In this document: piece after piece, positions 48,101 to 60,521 of the stretch
Layout: every line of letters begins with the position of its first letter
Position numbering within the stretch: the stretch's first letter is position 1
DNA from: Tamarix chinensis
Lineage: Eukaryota; Streptophyta; Magnoliopsida; Caryophyllales; Tamaricaceae
DNA length: 64,000 nt
Direction of reading: 5' to 3'
Assembly: GCA_030549775.1 (NCBI GenBank)
Contig: CM060173.1
Span: 2,294,001-2,358,000, forward strand
The notes under the pieces: model-generated
What the model was told of the DNA's origin: nothing
What the model saw: the letters and a program-made list of their open reading frames with translations, nothing else
The model's database searches: none
Translations under genes and position numbers: made by a program

Positions 48101-49452
48101 GAGACGGTATTATTCTGTATGTATGTATCCATGTATGTGCATTGTCACGTCAAAGATCGGTCAATTCTATCATCTCGAAGGGCGGGGAGCGGGGGACTGA
48201 ATGACGGGATGAATAAATAAATCAAATAAAACGAGAGAAAGAAAACATAAGCGGTAGGGGATTATCAAGATTTCCGCGTATTCGTATGGAGCTTTCGTCT
48301 GGGTCGACGTTTGATATGATAGAAAGTCCACTTTTTGGCCGATTCGCGACTTAAGAATATTATTTTTATAATACTAACGGTAACGGACATGCATGGACGA
48401 TTGTATTCATTATTTTTTTTTTATAAAAAAAGAGCACTTTATATGATGTTTAATATGAATCGAATAAAACAGTACTGTTAAACTGGAATTTAATTTTTAT
48501 AGTATGATCATTAGCTATGCAGTACTTAATACGTATGAACTGAACCCACTATAAGCAAAGAAAGCAAGAAAAAAAAAAGGTAGAATCTTTGCAGGACTAT
48601 AATGTATTGACAGCGAAAGAGGGTTAATCAATCGGGAGGGATGGATAGCAGGGTAGGTTACGTACCTGAGGTTCACCGATCCATCGGAAAGGCTTAGAAG
48701 ACAGACCGAGTGCTTGTTCGTGTGCGCTCTGGTGCCACCAGTCACTTAACAGCAGGTTAAACTCGCCATCATAGCCAAACGGTTCGTTCCGTCCTGGAGC
48801 CACGTCCACTATCAGGGACCCGTACAGCCCCGCCGATCTCTGCATCCCGTAATGCCCGTGGTAGAAGTACGTCCCCGGCTGCAGCAACAGCAATAAATTA
48901 CTAATCGTTAACTGCAATTAATGAGCGTCGATTATGCCCCAAACCAAAGCTGTTAATTCAAATTAGTGAAAGCCGAACCGACGCAGGCACGTACCGCCGT
49001 GCCATAAGCTTCCGAGTCGGATTAAGTCCAAATTAAATCAGCGGCGGTCGCCTTAAGATTGTTTGGGTCCATTTTTCGTTGGTCGTGCCGTACGATTTGA
49101 TTTGATTTGATTTGATTTTATTTATACGTAATGGGATCATCGCTATCATTACTATTATTATAGCGTCAGTCAGTCCATTAACGCGCATAATTAGCTAGTC
49201 GGTTCGGTGATCTATGACTCAGCATGAAGAACTTGTCGTGGATATTTTCCCGGCAGCAAACCCCCCCTTCCTTTTTAATTTGTCCTTTTCTTGATGTCTA
49301 TGTTGCAGCATCAAATGTCAAGGGTAGGTTAAACGGTCGAATTTTATAAAAGAAAGAGCATATAAACAAATATTTAATTAGGCGTAGGATGAGACTGTGT
49401 TGACTACGACTAGGTAGACAAGAATGAAAGACGACTGAGGAAGTAAGTACCA

Positions 49453-49514
<62 letters not shown>

Positions 49515-50539
49515 AATCATTAATTAACTAGTGCTAATCATTATTATTATTACCTTATCGACCTTGAATCTGTAGGCAAATGTTTCACCAGGATTAATCG
49601 GACATTGAGATATCGCGGCTGTTCCATCAGCCCATGGTGTCCCCAACTGATCAAATGAAAATTGAACATAAGAAGTACAAACATTCAATTAGCGCCCGTC
49701 CATTAACTTCAACATCAATTTTTGTCACAGAGATATAAAAAGGGGCAAAAAAAAACACACACACTCACAAACATAGGAGTAGTACTTTCATATATTCAGC
49801 CCAGTATAAGTATCACAACTCCATATAATAATATACTACTCTGCAGCATTTTCTTAATTATGCAAACGCACGTGAAAAGATTCTCCTCTCTCTGCATGCC
49901 CCGCCGTGGTAGCTAAATTAAGCAGTCATTTACTCCATTTCAAATTCATACTAACAATTTATCAACCAAGTAGCAGCTAGTACCGGCCATACATCTTGTT
50001 TCAAGGTGCATTTTTTTATGATTATCGTAATAACAACGACAACAAAAACAAGAAACGGATCTCCAAACACATCCAGATTATGATCCCCTTACATATACAC
50101 CATTAAATAATTGACTAACCAGGAAAAAGTAATATATTCAACCAATCAAAGACTACGCGCGTACCTGTCTGATTCCATGCCAATGGATGACGACTCCTTC
50201 GGTGGGAAGCTTGTTAGTGAGATCGACGTGTACAATATCACCGGCACGGGCTCGTATCGTCGGCCCCGGAAACTGACCGTTAATTCCCATCACTACCCTC
50301 TCTTCGCCGTCCGGTGACCAATACATGTACTCGACCGACCATTTGAAGTAATGCACGACGGGGGTATTAGTAGTAGTATTATTATCATGTCTGCTCTTAC
50401 TACTACCGGCCGCTGCTCCTGCCACGGCTCTCATCGTCATTGACGATGTGATGAGATACCACAAGCTAATTATCATGAACCATAGCAGTGTTCTTGGCCT
50501 TGAATAGGCGCCCATGGACGGATATAATTTTGTAATCAT
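45164..50539 (-). CDS. AAO: L-ascorbate oxidase (EC 1.10.3.3), five exons
   Basis: This secreted multicopper oxidase of the cell wall oxidises ascorbate and reduces O2 to water. Coding exons are 50,539-50,165, 49,646-49,554, 48,878-48,666, 47,264-47,064 and 46,135-45,164. All four introns are GT-AG and phase 0, giving 617 residues. A Met at 50,515 would give 609, so the exact start is uncertain. An N-terminal hydrophobic segment ([14 protein letters not shown]) is the signal peptide. Three cupredoxin domains follow. Copper motifs are complete: HWHG (exon 1), HGH (exon 3), [11 protein letters not shown] and [13 protein letters not shown] (exon 5), including the type-1 Cys, His and axial Met. 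The C-terminal [16 protein letters not shown] and the [10 protein letters not shown] and RWIGEPQ segments mark ascorbate oxidase rather than laccase. No frameshift or stop is present. Confidence 0.95.
46255..46276. repeat. (AT)n microsatellite in intron 4
   Basis: A pure AT run next to a short ACACACAC stretch, directly visible, just inside intron 4 coordinates near exon 5 of the ascorbate oxidase gene. Confidence 0.9.
49453..49510. repeat. (AT)12(AG)17 compound microsatellite in intron 2
   Basis: An AT run (49,453-49,476) followed directly by an AG run (49,477-49,510). It lies about 40 bases from the donor site of exon 2 (49,553), inside intron 2 of the ascorbate oxidase gene. Confidence 0.95.
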
Positions 50540-50553
50540 AATTTAATGATTTT

Positions 50554-50748
50554 TTATATATATATATTTAAAAAAAAAAAAAACCAAAAACTATACGATG
50601 ATGTAATGTTTGATTTGCCAAGAGGAGCAATGAACTCAAACATATGAGACGAGGATTGATCAAGAGCTACTATATATATGACGAGGTAGGCCAGAAATAT
50701 TATGAGATGGATGAAGGAAGCCCCCAAGGACGGGAAGACAGCGGCCAA
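50554..50748 (-). other. Upstream ORF (64 codons) in the ascorbate oxidase leader
   Basis: A complete frame starts MAAVFPSLGASFIHLIIFL and ends 14 bases before the first main-ORF Met (50,539). If transcription starts near 50,790, as the TATA-like sequence suggests, this uORF would be met first by scanning ribosomes and could reduce or regulate ascorbate oxidase translation. The peptide is hydrophobic and I recognise no conserved uORF family. It may be chance, or the leader may be spliced differently. Confidence 0.35.
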
Positions 50749-50820
50749 TGGGGTTTAGAAAAGCGCTGCTAAGCTAGCTAGAGCTTGATATACAGCTGCT
50801 CGGACAATGAGAGTGGGTGC

Positions 50821-50833
50821 TTATATTAATATA
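50821..50833 (-). promoter_or_regulatory. Possible TATA box of the ascorbate oxidase gene
   Basis: On the minus strand the sequence reads TATATTAATATAA, followed by GCACCCACTCTCATTG, a plausible start region about 30 bases on. It lies about 280 bases upstream of the main start codon. Position and composition are the only support. Confidence 0.4.
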
Positions 50834-53800
50834 GGTGGACGGCTGGGGTGGCCATGTGATTAAAGTAAGTCTGAGAAATAATTAATCCCAGCTTCCTCTT
50901 TCTTTCTTTATTTCTTTTTCTTTTCTTTTTCCCTGTCACAGATTTCCTCTTAATCGCTATACTAAGCTTTTATAAGTAAATGGTCCGACCCTCTCTCACC
51001 ATAAATGGATTTGGGATTTGGGACTTGGGACTTGGGACTTTGACATAATAAGGCATAGGCTAAACGAGTACGTAACGCTTTAGGGAAGAAATAAAAATAA
51101 AAATAAAAATAAAAAAATACACGCGCACACACACACTGACCCATGACCAGCCCTCGGTCCTCGAAAAGATCTATTCTCCTTCTTTTGTCACCGTCGAACG
51201 ATTCTTCGCTCCGACGAATCAAGCGCCGTCCGCGAATGCAACGCCGGTGTGTAATTAAATGAAGAATCGCTTGTAACATAATACAACGCTTCCGTGGCCA
51301 AATCCACTGACCGCATAATCATTTCCACGAACACCGTAATTATTTACGCGTCTAATACAATTGTGTGTACGGACAACATTATTTTCCTCAGATTACAGTG
51401 CACATGATTCGTTGTTGTCGGGGATGTATTAGAGAGTGGCAAATGAGTATTGACATAACCGCTACAATTATATATCTTACATTACGTCAGTATATGAATC
51501 ATTAAGACTTGACGGTAATTTGAAGTCTTTGCGATTGCTAAATCATAAATGGAAGGAAGACTACTCAAAACAGTTGTATTTTGTGTTTTCCACACATAAT
51601 AGAAAATGCGGAACCAAAATCCAAGTTTTGTAATAATAATAGTCAATCATTTTCGGCTCAACGGACGGGGCCGCGTCATAGTAGTTGGACCGGATATCGA
51701 ATGAACGAGTCTCCCTAGCTGATCATCATCGACCTTCGAATAGTGGTGCCTTTGTCCGTCTCTGCGTGCCTTGCATGAAATTCACACTCCTTTATTTGAG
51801 TCGGACCCCGACATTGGGCGTCAAAGTCAACAAGTAGCTGGCTTGTATTTTGACATTCACTATTTTCACAAGGCGAAACTTCTAGCTAGGGTCCCTATTG
51901 CAAAAGTTGAATAGTAAGGAGCATTCATCGATCACAATATTTGGTAATTCATATATCTAATGATTGAATATTTGATAAAAGGCTTTAAATACTTAAAATA
52001 CTGAATATTTAAATAATAAAAAAATTATTGGATATTCAAAAATTTATATCGAATTATACAAAATAATTTCTTGCATATCTAAATTTTTTAAACATACATA
52101 AATAAGGCATATCAGATATAAAATTATCATATAAAAAAAATAACAAATCAATCTGATTTAAACCAATATAATCTAATAATTTAATTTGAATCTTACACTA
52201 TAATGTTATATTCAATTAGTAATTTTAAATTTTAGATAATATTTAAATATCTAATTAAAATAGTAATTAAAAAGTATAATAGTTACTTATAATAAATATT
52301 TTTATTTTAAGTTATATACACACACATATTTTATATACAATAAAACTTTACGAAAAATAAATAATATTTACGGTGTGTGGCGCGCGTGTGTATATATATA
52401 TATATTTATAATATTATTTATACTTTTCAAATGTATTGATCAAATCGATCATTTAATTATATATATAAAAAAAACCTATCAGATTGCTTATTTATTTTTC
52501 AGATTAAATCAATTAGGATATTAAATTGAATAATTAATTATCGGATAATATGAACAATAGTCACGTTCATAGTCATTGCTATCGGTTAACGGTGAATATG
52601 GTCGGAATCAAGGCGTAATGAGGATGGGCGACCAGGGTCAATTTTGAGGGCCCTTTTCATAATTCGGGCGCTTAATATTGTACTCACTACTGCATAATAA
52701 AGTTTTAATAATTTTTTTATAGATAATAATTAATATAAAAATATTAATAAAATTACAGCAGATTACCCGAATTAATTTTTTATTACTTATTTTTAAAATC
52801 AATTATTATTAAAATACTAATCGGTCAGATTTAATAATAGAAATTTGTTATTAAATGTTCAAAATTTATCATCTTTAATATATTTTAATAATTTTTTGAA
52901 GCCATTTCATTTCTGTAATTATTATTAAAATTTTTAAATGGTTTAGGATCTTTATTAAAATTTAAAAATAATTGTTATTAAATAATGATTCTCTAAGTAG
53001 GGAAGTAATATATACTCCTAAGGTCGAGATTTGGTAGTTAAAACTTAAAACGCATGTGTTGTTTATTTTATTATTATATTGATTTTGTGTCTCTCCGGAG
53101 CACATGTCTCTATTATAGGATTTATGATTAATTATGGAGAGCTAGCTTACCATGTGCGTCGTCTCAACAATGGATCACCTGGGAGTAAGTAATCATGGTT
53201 TTTAATTCTCATCGTCTTCCACAAAGCGTTCATATATGTTGAAATGCAACCCCCTTTTTTTTTGGAGGGGGGGGGGTTTGAATTAATTAGAAGTTTGATC
53301 TAAGTTCTTTAAATTGTTTTTGTTGCGATCTATTATACTATCCTTTGAGTCATGAATAGATTAAAAATAAATAATTGTCAGCTAGTATAAAAAAAAAATT
53401 ATAGTTTTTTCAAAGAATTAACGTCGTAGATAAATAAACAATTTCATTGATCATATTACAATGAAAATATATATATATAAAAAAAAGGTCGGTATTTATT
53501 ATAATATCAGTTTGACTAAGAAATACGTACTAGGTTTTTAGTTTATTTACCTAAAATTATAAAAAGAATATGTTAGTCGATAATGCTAAATGCTATAAAA
53601 AGATACAAAATAAAAACTTCTGTTTTTATTAACACTACAAGTCTTTTATGCATTCGTTAGAAATCTTCTGTTATACGTCTTTGCCTATTATTGTGTAAGT
53701 TTAATGGCTTCTAAATTTTCATTTCATTTTCATTTTTAATAAATAAGGATGTTTAAAAAGGTAAAATATAAAGATTTGCTATTTTTTAAGATAAGAAACA

Positions 53801-56039
53801 ATAAATAATAATCTTTTGTCAGTCAGAGAAACTTAATAGGGAGATGGGATGTTCTGCAATCAAATAATATTAGAATGAACTACCATTAGGGAAAATTTAA
53901 ATTATACAAAAAAAAAGATAAATAATACGAAATTAGGAACTTCTATTATTGTATTTTTATTTTTGGCACTTTCAAGTAAGCCTCCCTCCGTGTTGCATTG
54001 TGAATTGGGAGATTATAAGCGCATGAACCAACTAATATCCTGTATTTATCACCGCCACCGACTAAAAACATATACCCACGCGATAATTTATACTTAATTG
54101 TACGGATCCTATGACTAAAAAAAAAACGAATAGAAAAATATCAAACAATTCAAATTTTCAGAGGAGCACCGGCACGCACCGAATAGAAACATATCGTACG
54201 TTACGTACCCCTGTAATAATATCCTGCAATGCATCATCAGTTTATTAGAGTTACTTACTGATATCCAACACCATCTGACATTGTAGCATAACACCAATTT
54301 TGATTTGAAGTTCCAAAAATACCTGTGATTACTCATTGCTTAGGCGGCGCCATATAATTTATATTTCCAATTAAAGCAGGATAGTTTTGGTAATCCATGA
54401 TAAAAACTGGTGCTCTGCAACGCCTGTGATTGGTATTAGATAGCTCGCAGGGTTTATTATGGCAGCGGATATACGCAGTATTCTGTCACAGGAAAAGACC
54501 AGGCCTGAGACGATTATGATTCAAGATAGAGCACGCTCTGAAGATTCTTATGCTGCCTTCTGCCATACGTTAAAGATTGTGCGTCTTCCTTCTTTTCCTC
54601 TAGGCTTCGTTTGAATAAGCTAGTTGTACGAAGCTTTCTATTGTAGGGCGAAATTCGGAAGGAAAAAAATTAATAATTTTTAAAAAATGAGCACGTGTCT
54701 TATTAACAATAAAAACTTGTCTTTAAAATAATTTATAAACGAACTTTTAATTTATTCAAACTATTATTTTCTTAATAAATATTTTTTTTACTAGACTAGA
54801 AACTAAATTTTGAAAAATTAATTCAATTAAGTTATAATTTTAGAAAATTAGGCCAACTTTTAAGATTTCAACTTATTTGTAGTCTAATTTTGCCGAACGT
54901 GTTATAGATATCCCATCCAAATAAAGTAAAAGAAATGAATCGTAGTTCTCAATGACAAATTTTGATCTTTTATTTTTTTTTTAAATTATAATATATTTTT
55001 TTAAAAAAATTATAAATATATACTAAAATATATTAATAATTAAAATATACTATCGAAATCTTTATAGAGTTACTTTTAAGAAGGGAGGGAGTGATTGGCA
55101 GACAAAGACGAATACCTTTCATCATGTCAAAAAGCTCACCTAATATCATTCCGTAGGAGAGAAGTTAGAATAAAGAGGATAGTATTATTATTATTAATTA
55201 TTAACTGTTAATTATTATATGGATGCTCTGCATGAAGGTCCCCCCCCCCCTTCCCTCCTTAAGTTTATGATCAACCACCGCATTTTGACCTTACATATCT
55301 CGTTTACATCTACCCTTCTTTTTCTTTGAATAAACGTTCGCGTTCGTTGTTTTCGTCCATGAAAGAGTGCTCGAGTGGCGGTGGCTGGCGGGGCAGACTT
55401 CTAGAGAAGGCCTAGCTGTTATGAGTTTTTTATTTTATTTTTTTCCTTTGTAAAAAGATATAAAAGGGATCTAATAATACACCATGATTCATTGTTACTG
55501 TTTGTGTTTCTGCACTAGTTAAAACGTGAAAAGCAATATGGAAGCAATCGGAGACGAAGCAGGATTGAACCACAAGGACAGGGACCGCGTCTGCGTGATT
55601 TAGCTACCGTTGGAGCTACTACGCAAGAATAATCACTTGCTTTAGTTTTTCTTTTTTTTTTTAAAAAAAAAAGTAATGATTTTTTATAACTATTTTTTAA
55701 TAAATAATCCTCAATAAGTTCTTAACCACCGGATGATGTCGTGCACATGAAAAAATAGATTGTTACTCTTTCAAATTATATATGTATTATAGCACACCCT
55801 TTTATAGGAGAGTATCTTTGATAAAATATTTTACTTCAAATATCATTTGATGACCATTTCCTTTACATCGTTATCCGCCGTCAATTAAATTAGAGATGGG
55901 CTAATATCTATTGGTGAAAGTATGTGCTGGAATGCATACATGAGATAGAATGAAACACATATAGTACGCCAGCAAGGCCTTATTTTGACAGTCACTATCT
56001 TTGGAAGGGATTTTCCTAAAATCAAGCGCTAATTTTCAA
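50834..56039. other. AT-rich intergenic region
   Basis: The proximal promoter of the ascorbate oxidase gene lies at the left. Then come AT-rich stretches with simple repeats: (AAATA)n near 51,088-51,118, GTGTGTATATATAT at 52,385, and G/C runs at 53,263 and 55,238. The segment 54,185-54,335 contains a TGCAG and a GTAAGT on the minus strand that could be splice sites, but no recognisable peptide. No RNA gene or intact CDS is seen. Confidence 0.4.
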
Positions 56040-58285
56040 AATGGTATTACGAGATAAAACTTTCAACACCAAGTACAAGGTGAGAGACAAAGTTTGCAGA
56101 GTCATCACTAATAGTGACTTGTGCATTAGTGTAGAAAGCGAGGAGATGTGAACAAATTTGACTTGAGCACCACAGAACAACTAAAACACTATTCCTTATA
56201 TGATCCCTTGATAAAGATAAAAGGAGAATGAGTCTCCAACCACTACGTGCTTTTAAAATTTTTAAATTGACAATTATATTGATAGTGTGTTATGTGACAT
56301 TGCAAATGGATGCATGGCATATCTTGCTTGAGGGATCGTGACAATATGATACACAAGTTTCCTATGATAGAGTGCTCAATGAACACGTGGTTTATAAGGG
56401 AAGAAACAAGTCCAAGTTGAAGTCAATTTTTGAGCTAACAAACGAATCAAATAGATGACAAAAGGAGCACAAATTCAATTTTTTTTATTTCTCCAAGAGC
56501 AAGCCATGGTGCAGGCCATCAACTAAGAGGGTGTTTGTTACGCTTTGGGGGTGAAAGAAGAAGTCCAACTAGGGGAGTCATCCAAACCAAATCCAAATCT
56601 CACCAAGCATTAAGAGGACCATAGTGATGTGTTTTACAAGGAATTACCACTTGGATTGTCACCATTGAGGGGGATAGAGCATGCTATTGATCTTATACCG
56701 AGGTTTTCTCTTCCAAACAACGCAGTTTATTGTTGTAATCCTAAGGAGGTAAAGGAGCTTTATAGGCAAATACAATAATTTCAGTATAAGGGCTATGTGA
56801 GAGAAAGTATGAGTTCATGCCGTTTTCTAGAGTTGTTTGTGCCTAAGAAGGTCGAGTCATGGAGGATGTGTATTGATTTAAGGGAGGTCAACAACATCAC
56901 AATCAAGTATAGATTTCCTATGCCAAGATTAAATGATATGTTAGATGAGCTCTATGGAGCAAATATATTCTCTAAAATTGATATCAAGAGGGTTTACCAT
57001 TGAATGAGAATTAGAGAAGGGGATGAGTGGAATATAACTTTCAAGGCTAAGTATCATCTTTATGAGTGGTTGATGATGTCGTTTGGACTATGCAATGCAC
57101 CTAGCTCATTTATGATGTGGATGAATGAGGTGCTACGACCATTCTTAGGAGAATTTGTAGCGGTGTATTTAGATGGCGTACTCATTTATAGCAAGACGAA
57201 GATGAATCATCTAATGCGCTTAAGGAGTTTATTTGAGAATTTGAGAGAAATAAAGTTATAGAAGTGTAGCTTCATGACGGGGAGTGTAGTATTCCTTATG
57301 CCCCGTTTGGACTGGGGTGGATCGGGGTGAACGGAGGTGAATCAATTGATTCACCCCATTTGGCTATCAGGTTAATGTTTTAACCTAGGTGAATCGGGGT
57401 TAAAGTTTCACCTCCATTCACCTTGATTAACCTCGTTTTTATTAACCTCCGATTTCGGGGGTAACGGAGGTGAAGGTGAAAGAATAAGTAAATTTTTGAC
57501 TTAATAGGACTAAAATACCCCTCAATATGATTTATTTATTTAATATAAGGGTATAAATATCATTTATTTTATTATTATAATCTTCATTTACCTCAATTTA
57601 AACGAAAATTTTAAAACATTCACCCTGATTCACCCAGGTTAGTTTAATATCATCCAAACAGAATTTTAAAACATTCACCCCGATTCACCTCAATTCCCTT
57701 CACCTAGGTTAATTTTTAATGTTTATCCCTACCTCGATTCACCCCAATCCAAACGGAGCCTTAGCTACGTTGTGACAAAACAAACTTAGCCACAACCGAC
57801 CAATGTGCATGACGTGAGGAATTTTCATGGGCTAGCAACATTCTAAACAATATTCATCAAGGACTTCTAAACCATTATAGATCTTATCACAACACTTATG
57901 AAGAAATGAGAGCTCAAGTAGAATGAAGATGCTACAAGGGTGTTTGAAGAATTAAAGACCAATCTCTCTAATGAATTGGTATATTTCAATAGGCTATGTG
58001 AAGTAACTTCTGATTCTAGTGCTATAGGCATTAGGAGGTGTTTTTTCACAAGAAAGGTGGTTTATATCATTCTTTAGTGAAAATTGTAATGGTATATTAC
58101 CCAACTTATGATAAGGAGTTCTATGATATTACCAGGTGTCTAGAGAATTATAGCCACTATTTGAGGCCAAAATCATATTACCAGGAGTTCTATGGTTTTG
58201 TTTTAAAAGATAAGTGAATTGCTCTTTTTATTCACAAGTGTGAGAGTTGTGTGGCTATGATATTTTGAGGTGGTTATGAGGCTCT
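56040..58285 (+). pseudogene. Ty3/gypsy pol remnant (protease, RT, RNase H)
   Basis: Decayed polyprotein in several frames. About 56,090-56,215 resembles a retropepsin region (CISVESEEM, then LSTTEQLKHYSLY in another frame). 56,640-57,290 is reverse transcriptase: LPLGLSPLRGIEHAIDL, YVRESMSSC, WRMCIDLREVNNITIKYRF, FSKIDIKRVYH, a TGA stop, FGLCNAPSSF and the catalytic box as YLDGVLIYS, where the second Asp is Gly. A MITE splits the frame at 57,299-57,760. VHDVRNFHGLATF follows, then RNase H remnants around 57,980-58,140 (TYDKEFYDI is readable). The layout and LPxGLxPxRGIEHxIDL motif suggest a chromovirus-like lineage. No integrase, chromodomain or paired LTRs were found. It is non-functional. 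Confidence 0.85.
57299..57760. mobile_element. 462-bp MITE, PIF/Harbinger (Tourist) type, TSD TTA
   Basis: It is flanked by TTA at 57,296-57,298 and 57,761-57,763. Terminal inverted repeats are TGCCCCGTTTGGACTGGGGT and, inverted from the right end, GGCTCCGTTTGGATTGGGGT. The subterminal regions repeat GATTCACC / GGTGAATC many times in both orientations, so the element can fold back. No coding capacity. It inserted into the reverse transcriptase pseudogene, whose frame resumes after it. Confidence 0.88.
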
Positions 58286-59129
58286 TAAGAGGATTAAGAA
58301 AGCATGAAAATTTATGTATTTAAGTGATATGGTATGGTCTGATCATATTTAGAGTTAAGTGTTGAAAGAAGATGTTTGTTCATTTAGTGTTGTTTTCGGC
58401 CTTGGGATTGTTTTGTGTAGGTTTATTATTTGAATCCTTTCATATATCTGCAGTCAATTTATAAGGTTATTTAGGTCAAATTTGGCATATAACATGTTTG
58501 GGTTTGGACATTTCGGGATTATGTTTGGTTCAATTGAAGTTTTAAACAAGTTTCAAGGTTGTTTAGCCCTTTTATTTACTGGATGAGTTTTTTTTAGTGT
58601 TTTAAGTGTTACAAGATTTTCATATGAGTTAAATGATGAGTATGTGAAATTTTATGGCCTAATTATGTTTTTAGGGCTTTAAGGGCAAAAGGGTCCTTTT
58701 ACATGGTTTCTAATTTTTTCATCAGATATAAATAAACTTTTGGTAAATTTTCATGAATTTTCATAAGTGTTTACTAATTTAATTATATTCTATAATTTTG
58801 TTGCATTTTAAGGGTATAAATGTAAGTTCCCAAAGGTTTGTATGTTTTTGGGTAATCTTGTGATATTTTTGTAGTTTTGATTTTATTATTTGGGTTTGGT
58901 CTTATCATAAATAACACCTTTTATGAATAGTATATCATTGTTTTATAGGTGAATACTTATTTTTGCAATAATATTTTGACATCTTCTTTATTTAAGTTTT
59001 TCAATATAAAACGATATTTTTCACGTACCATAAATTTGATGAGGATGAATTTTGATGAAATATTGCACAATTAAGATTTGAGCATACAATTTGAAATGCA
59101 TCTACAATTGTTTTTCAATATCACAAAAG
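58286..59129 (+). other. Unassigned AT-rich spacer
   Basis: It lies between the gypsy remnant and the Ulp1-like pseudogene. T-rich DNA with no recognised terminus or domain. It may contain introns or upstream exons of the Ulp1-like gene, which I could not identify. Confidence 0.35.
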
Positions 59130-60054
59130 TCGGCATATAGAAAGATGCCAATGACATAGTCCATTTGTCAGCTAGAGGTTGGCTACAAGTTCTACATGTA
59201 AAGTCATATATTAGGTATAATTTTATTCAAAATATTGTTAAATTTTAATATATAGTTATATTTAAAAATAGTATTATAATTTTAAAGTTATTACTAACTC
59301 ATAATTGCCTAATTATTTTCTTATAGGTTCTAAAGAGACATATTTTTAAGTGAATATGATGAAAATATGTTTGGATTCTTATACCATGAGCTTATATGTT
59401 ATGGGGAAGATACGAAAGAAAAAATGTAGCATCTTGATTTTTACTACTGAAAATTTATATTTTTACAGCGAAAGTAAATAAGTAAAATATTGGGGGTTAC
59501 AACTATAATTGACATAAGTCTGGTTTATGCAACCATCATTACATTAATCACAAGGCTAATAAATTTAAAGTAATGCAATAATATTAGAAACAAAAGAAAT
59601 ATTTATAATACAATAATAAGTTTGGAGCTTAACTTTGAGTTATAATACAAAATACAAAAGAAGGGATACCATGGATCAAGAGTCCAAAAAAAAGGGTATC
59701 CCATTAAATACATCTATTGGATAACGTTACTCTTCACCCAACCCCTTATATAGATGAAATCACTCGTCCCCATATAAGGTATCATAGGCAGCATACTCAT
59801 CTAGTGGATCTTCAAGACCGGTACATAAGAATATGGGTCTTCTACTCGTGGGAATGAACAATACCCATAAAACGGATGGTCAGTACGCTACGTACTGAGC
59901 AAGAGAACGGTACTACCAAAATAGGGATACAATTAGCATATGCTTCTACAACAAATAGTAAATGTATAAAAAAATAAATGAAACATCTCATAGGAAAGAA
60001 AATGATCCAAAATTCTTTATTAAGTATAATCCATTTTCATTCTTTTATATACGT

Positions 60055-60495
60055 TGAGTGCGGGAACTCCACTATTCTTAAACTGGTGGAATTGTCTGAA
60101 GCACTTTCTTAAGGACAACCACCTAAGCTACTATTATCATCCGGTATAACGGATCTGAAAATATTACCTTCTCAGGGAAAAACGCTCCCGAGCCACTATT
60201 CTCCCCAGTGGAATAGGACATATATATAAAAACAACACATTGGTCTTAACTCACGTACTCTTCCACTTTAAATCATTAGTTTCTTTTTCATAGGTCATTC
60301 TATTATACTTTTACTTCACAATGAGTAGAAGTCCCACTATTTTTAATCCAATGGAACGGACTGAAATACCTTATAGGGAAAAAACACTCCAAAGCCACTA
60401 TTATTTCTAGTGGAACAGAGATTAAAAACATTAACTTTTTAGGATAAAATGCTCCCAAGCCACTATTCTCACTAGTGGAACGGGAATACATATAC
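60055..60495. repeat. CACTATTCTCACTAGTGGAACGG minisatellite
   Basis: About seven units with (C/T)ACTATT, a GTGGAA-like core and an AAAAYGCTCCCRAGC or GGGAAAAA linker, period around 60-65 in the clearest part. Diverged relatives of the arrays at 8,370 and 9,880 in the same LTR position. Confidence 0.75.
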
Positions 60496-60500
60496 ATACT

Positions 60501-60521
60501 ACACACACACACACACACATA
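60501..60521. repeat. (AC)n microsatellite
   Basis: About ten AC units (TACACACACACACACACACATA), inside the LTR. Confidence 0.85.

Noticed and set aside
45164..50539. Laccase as the identity of the multicopper oxidase
   Set aside because: The gene structure and the segments [17 protein letters not shown] and the C-terminal GLTAKMF fit ascorbate oxidase; laccases differ there and usually have six exons.
54115..54336. Possible exon on the minus strand with TGCAG and GTAAGT sites
   Set aside because: The 150-base segment yields no recognisable peptide in any frame and has no neighbouring exons.
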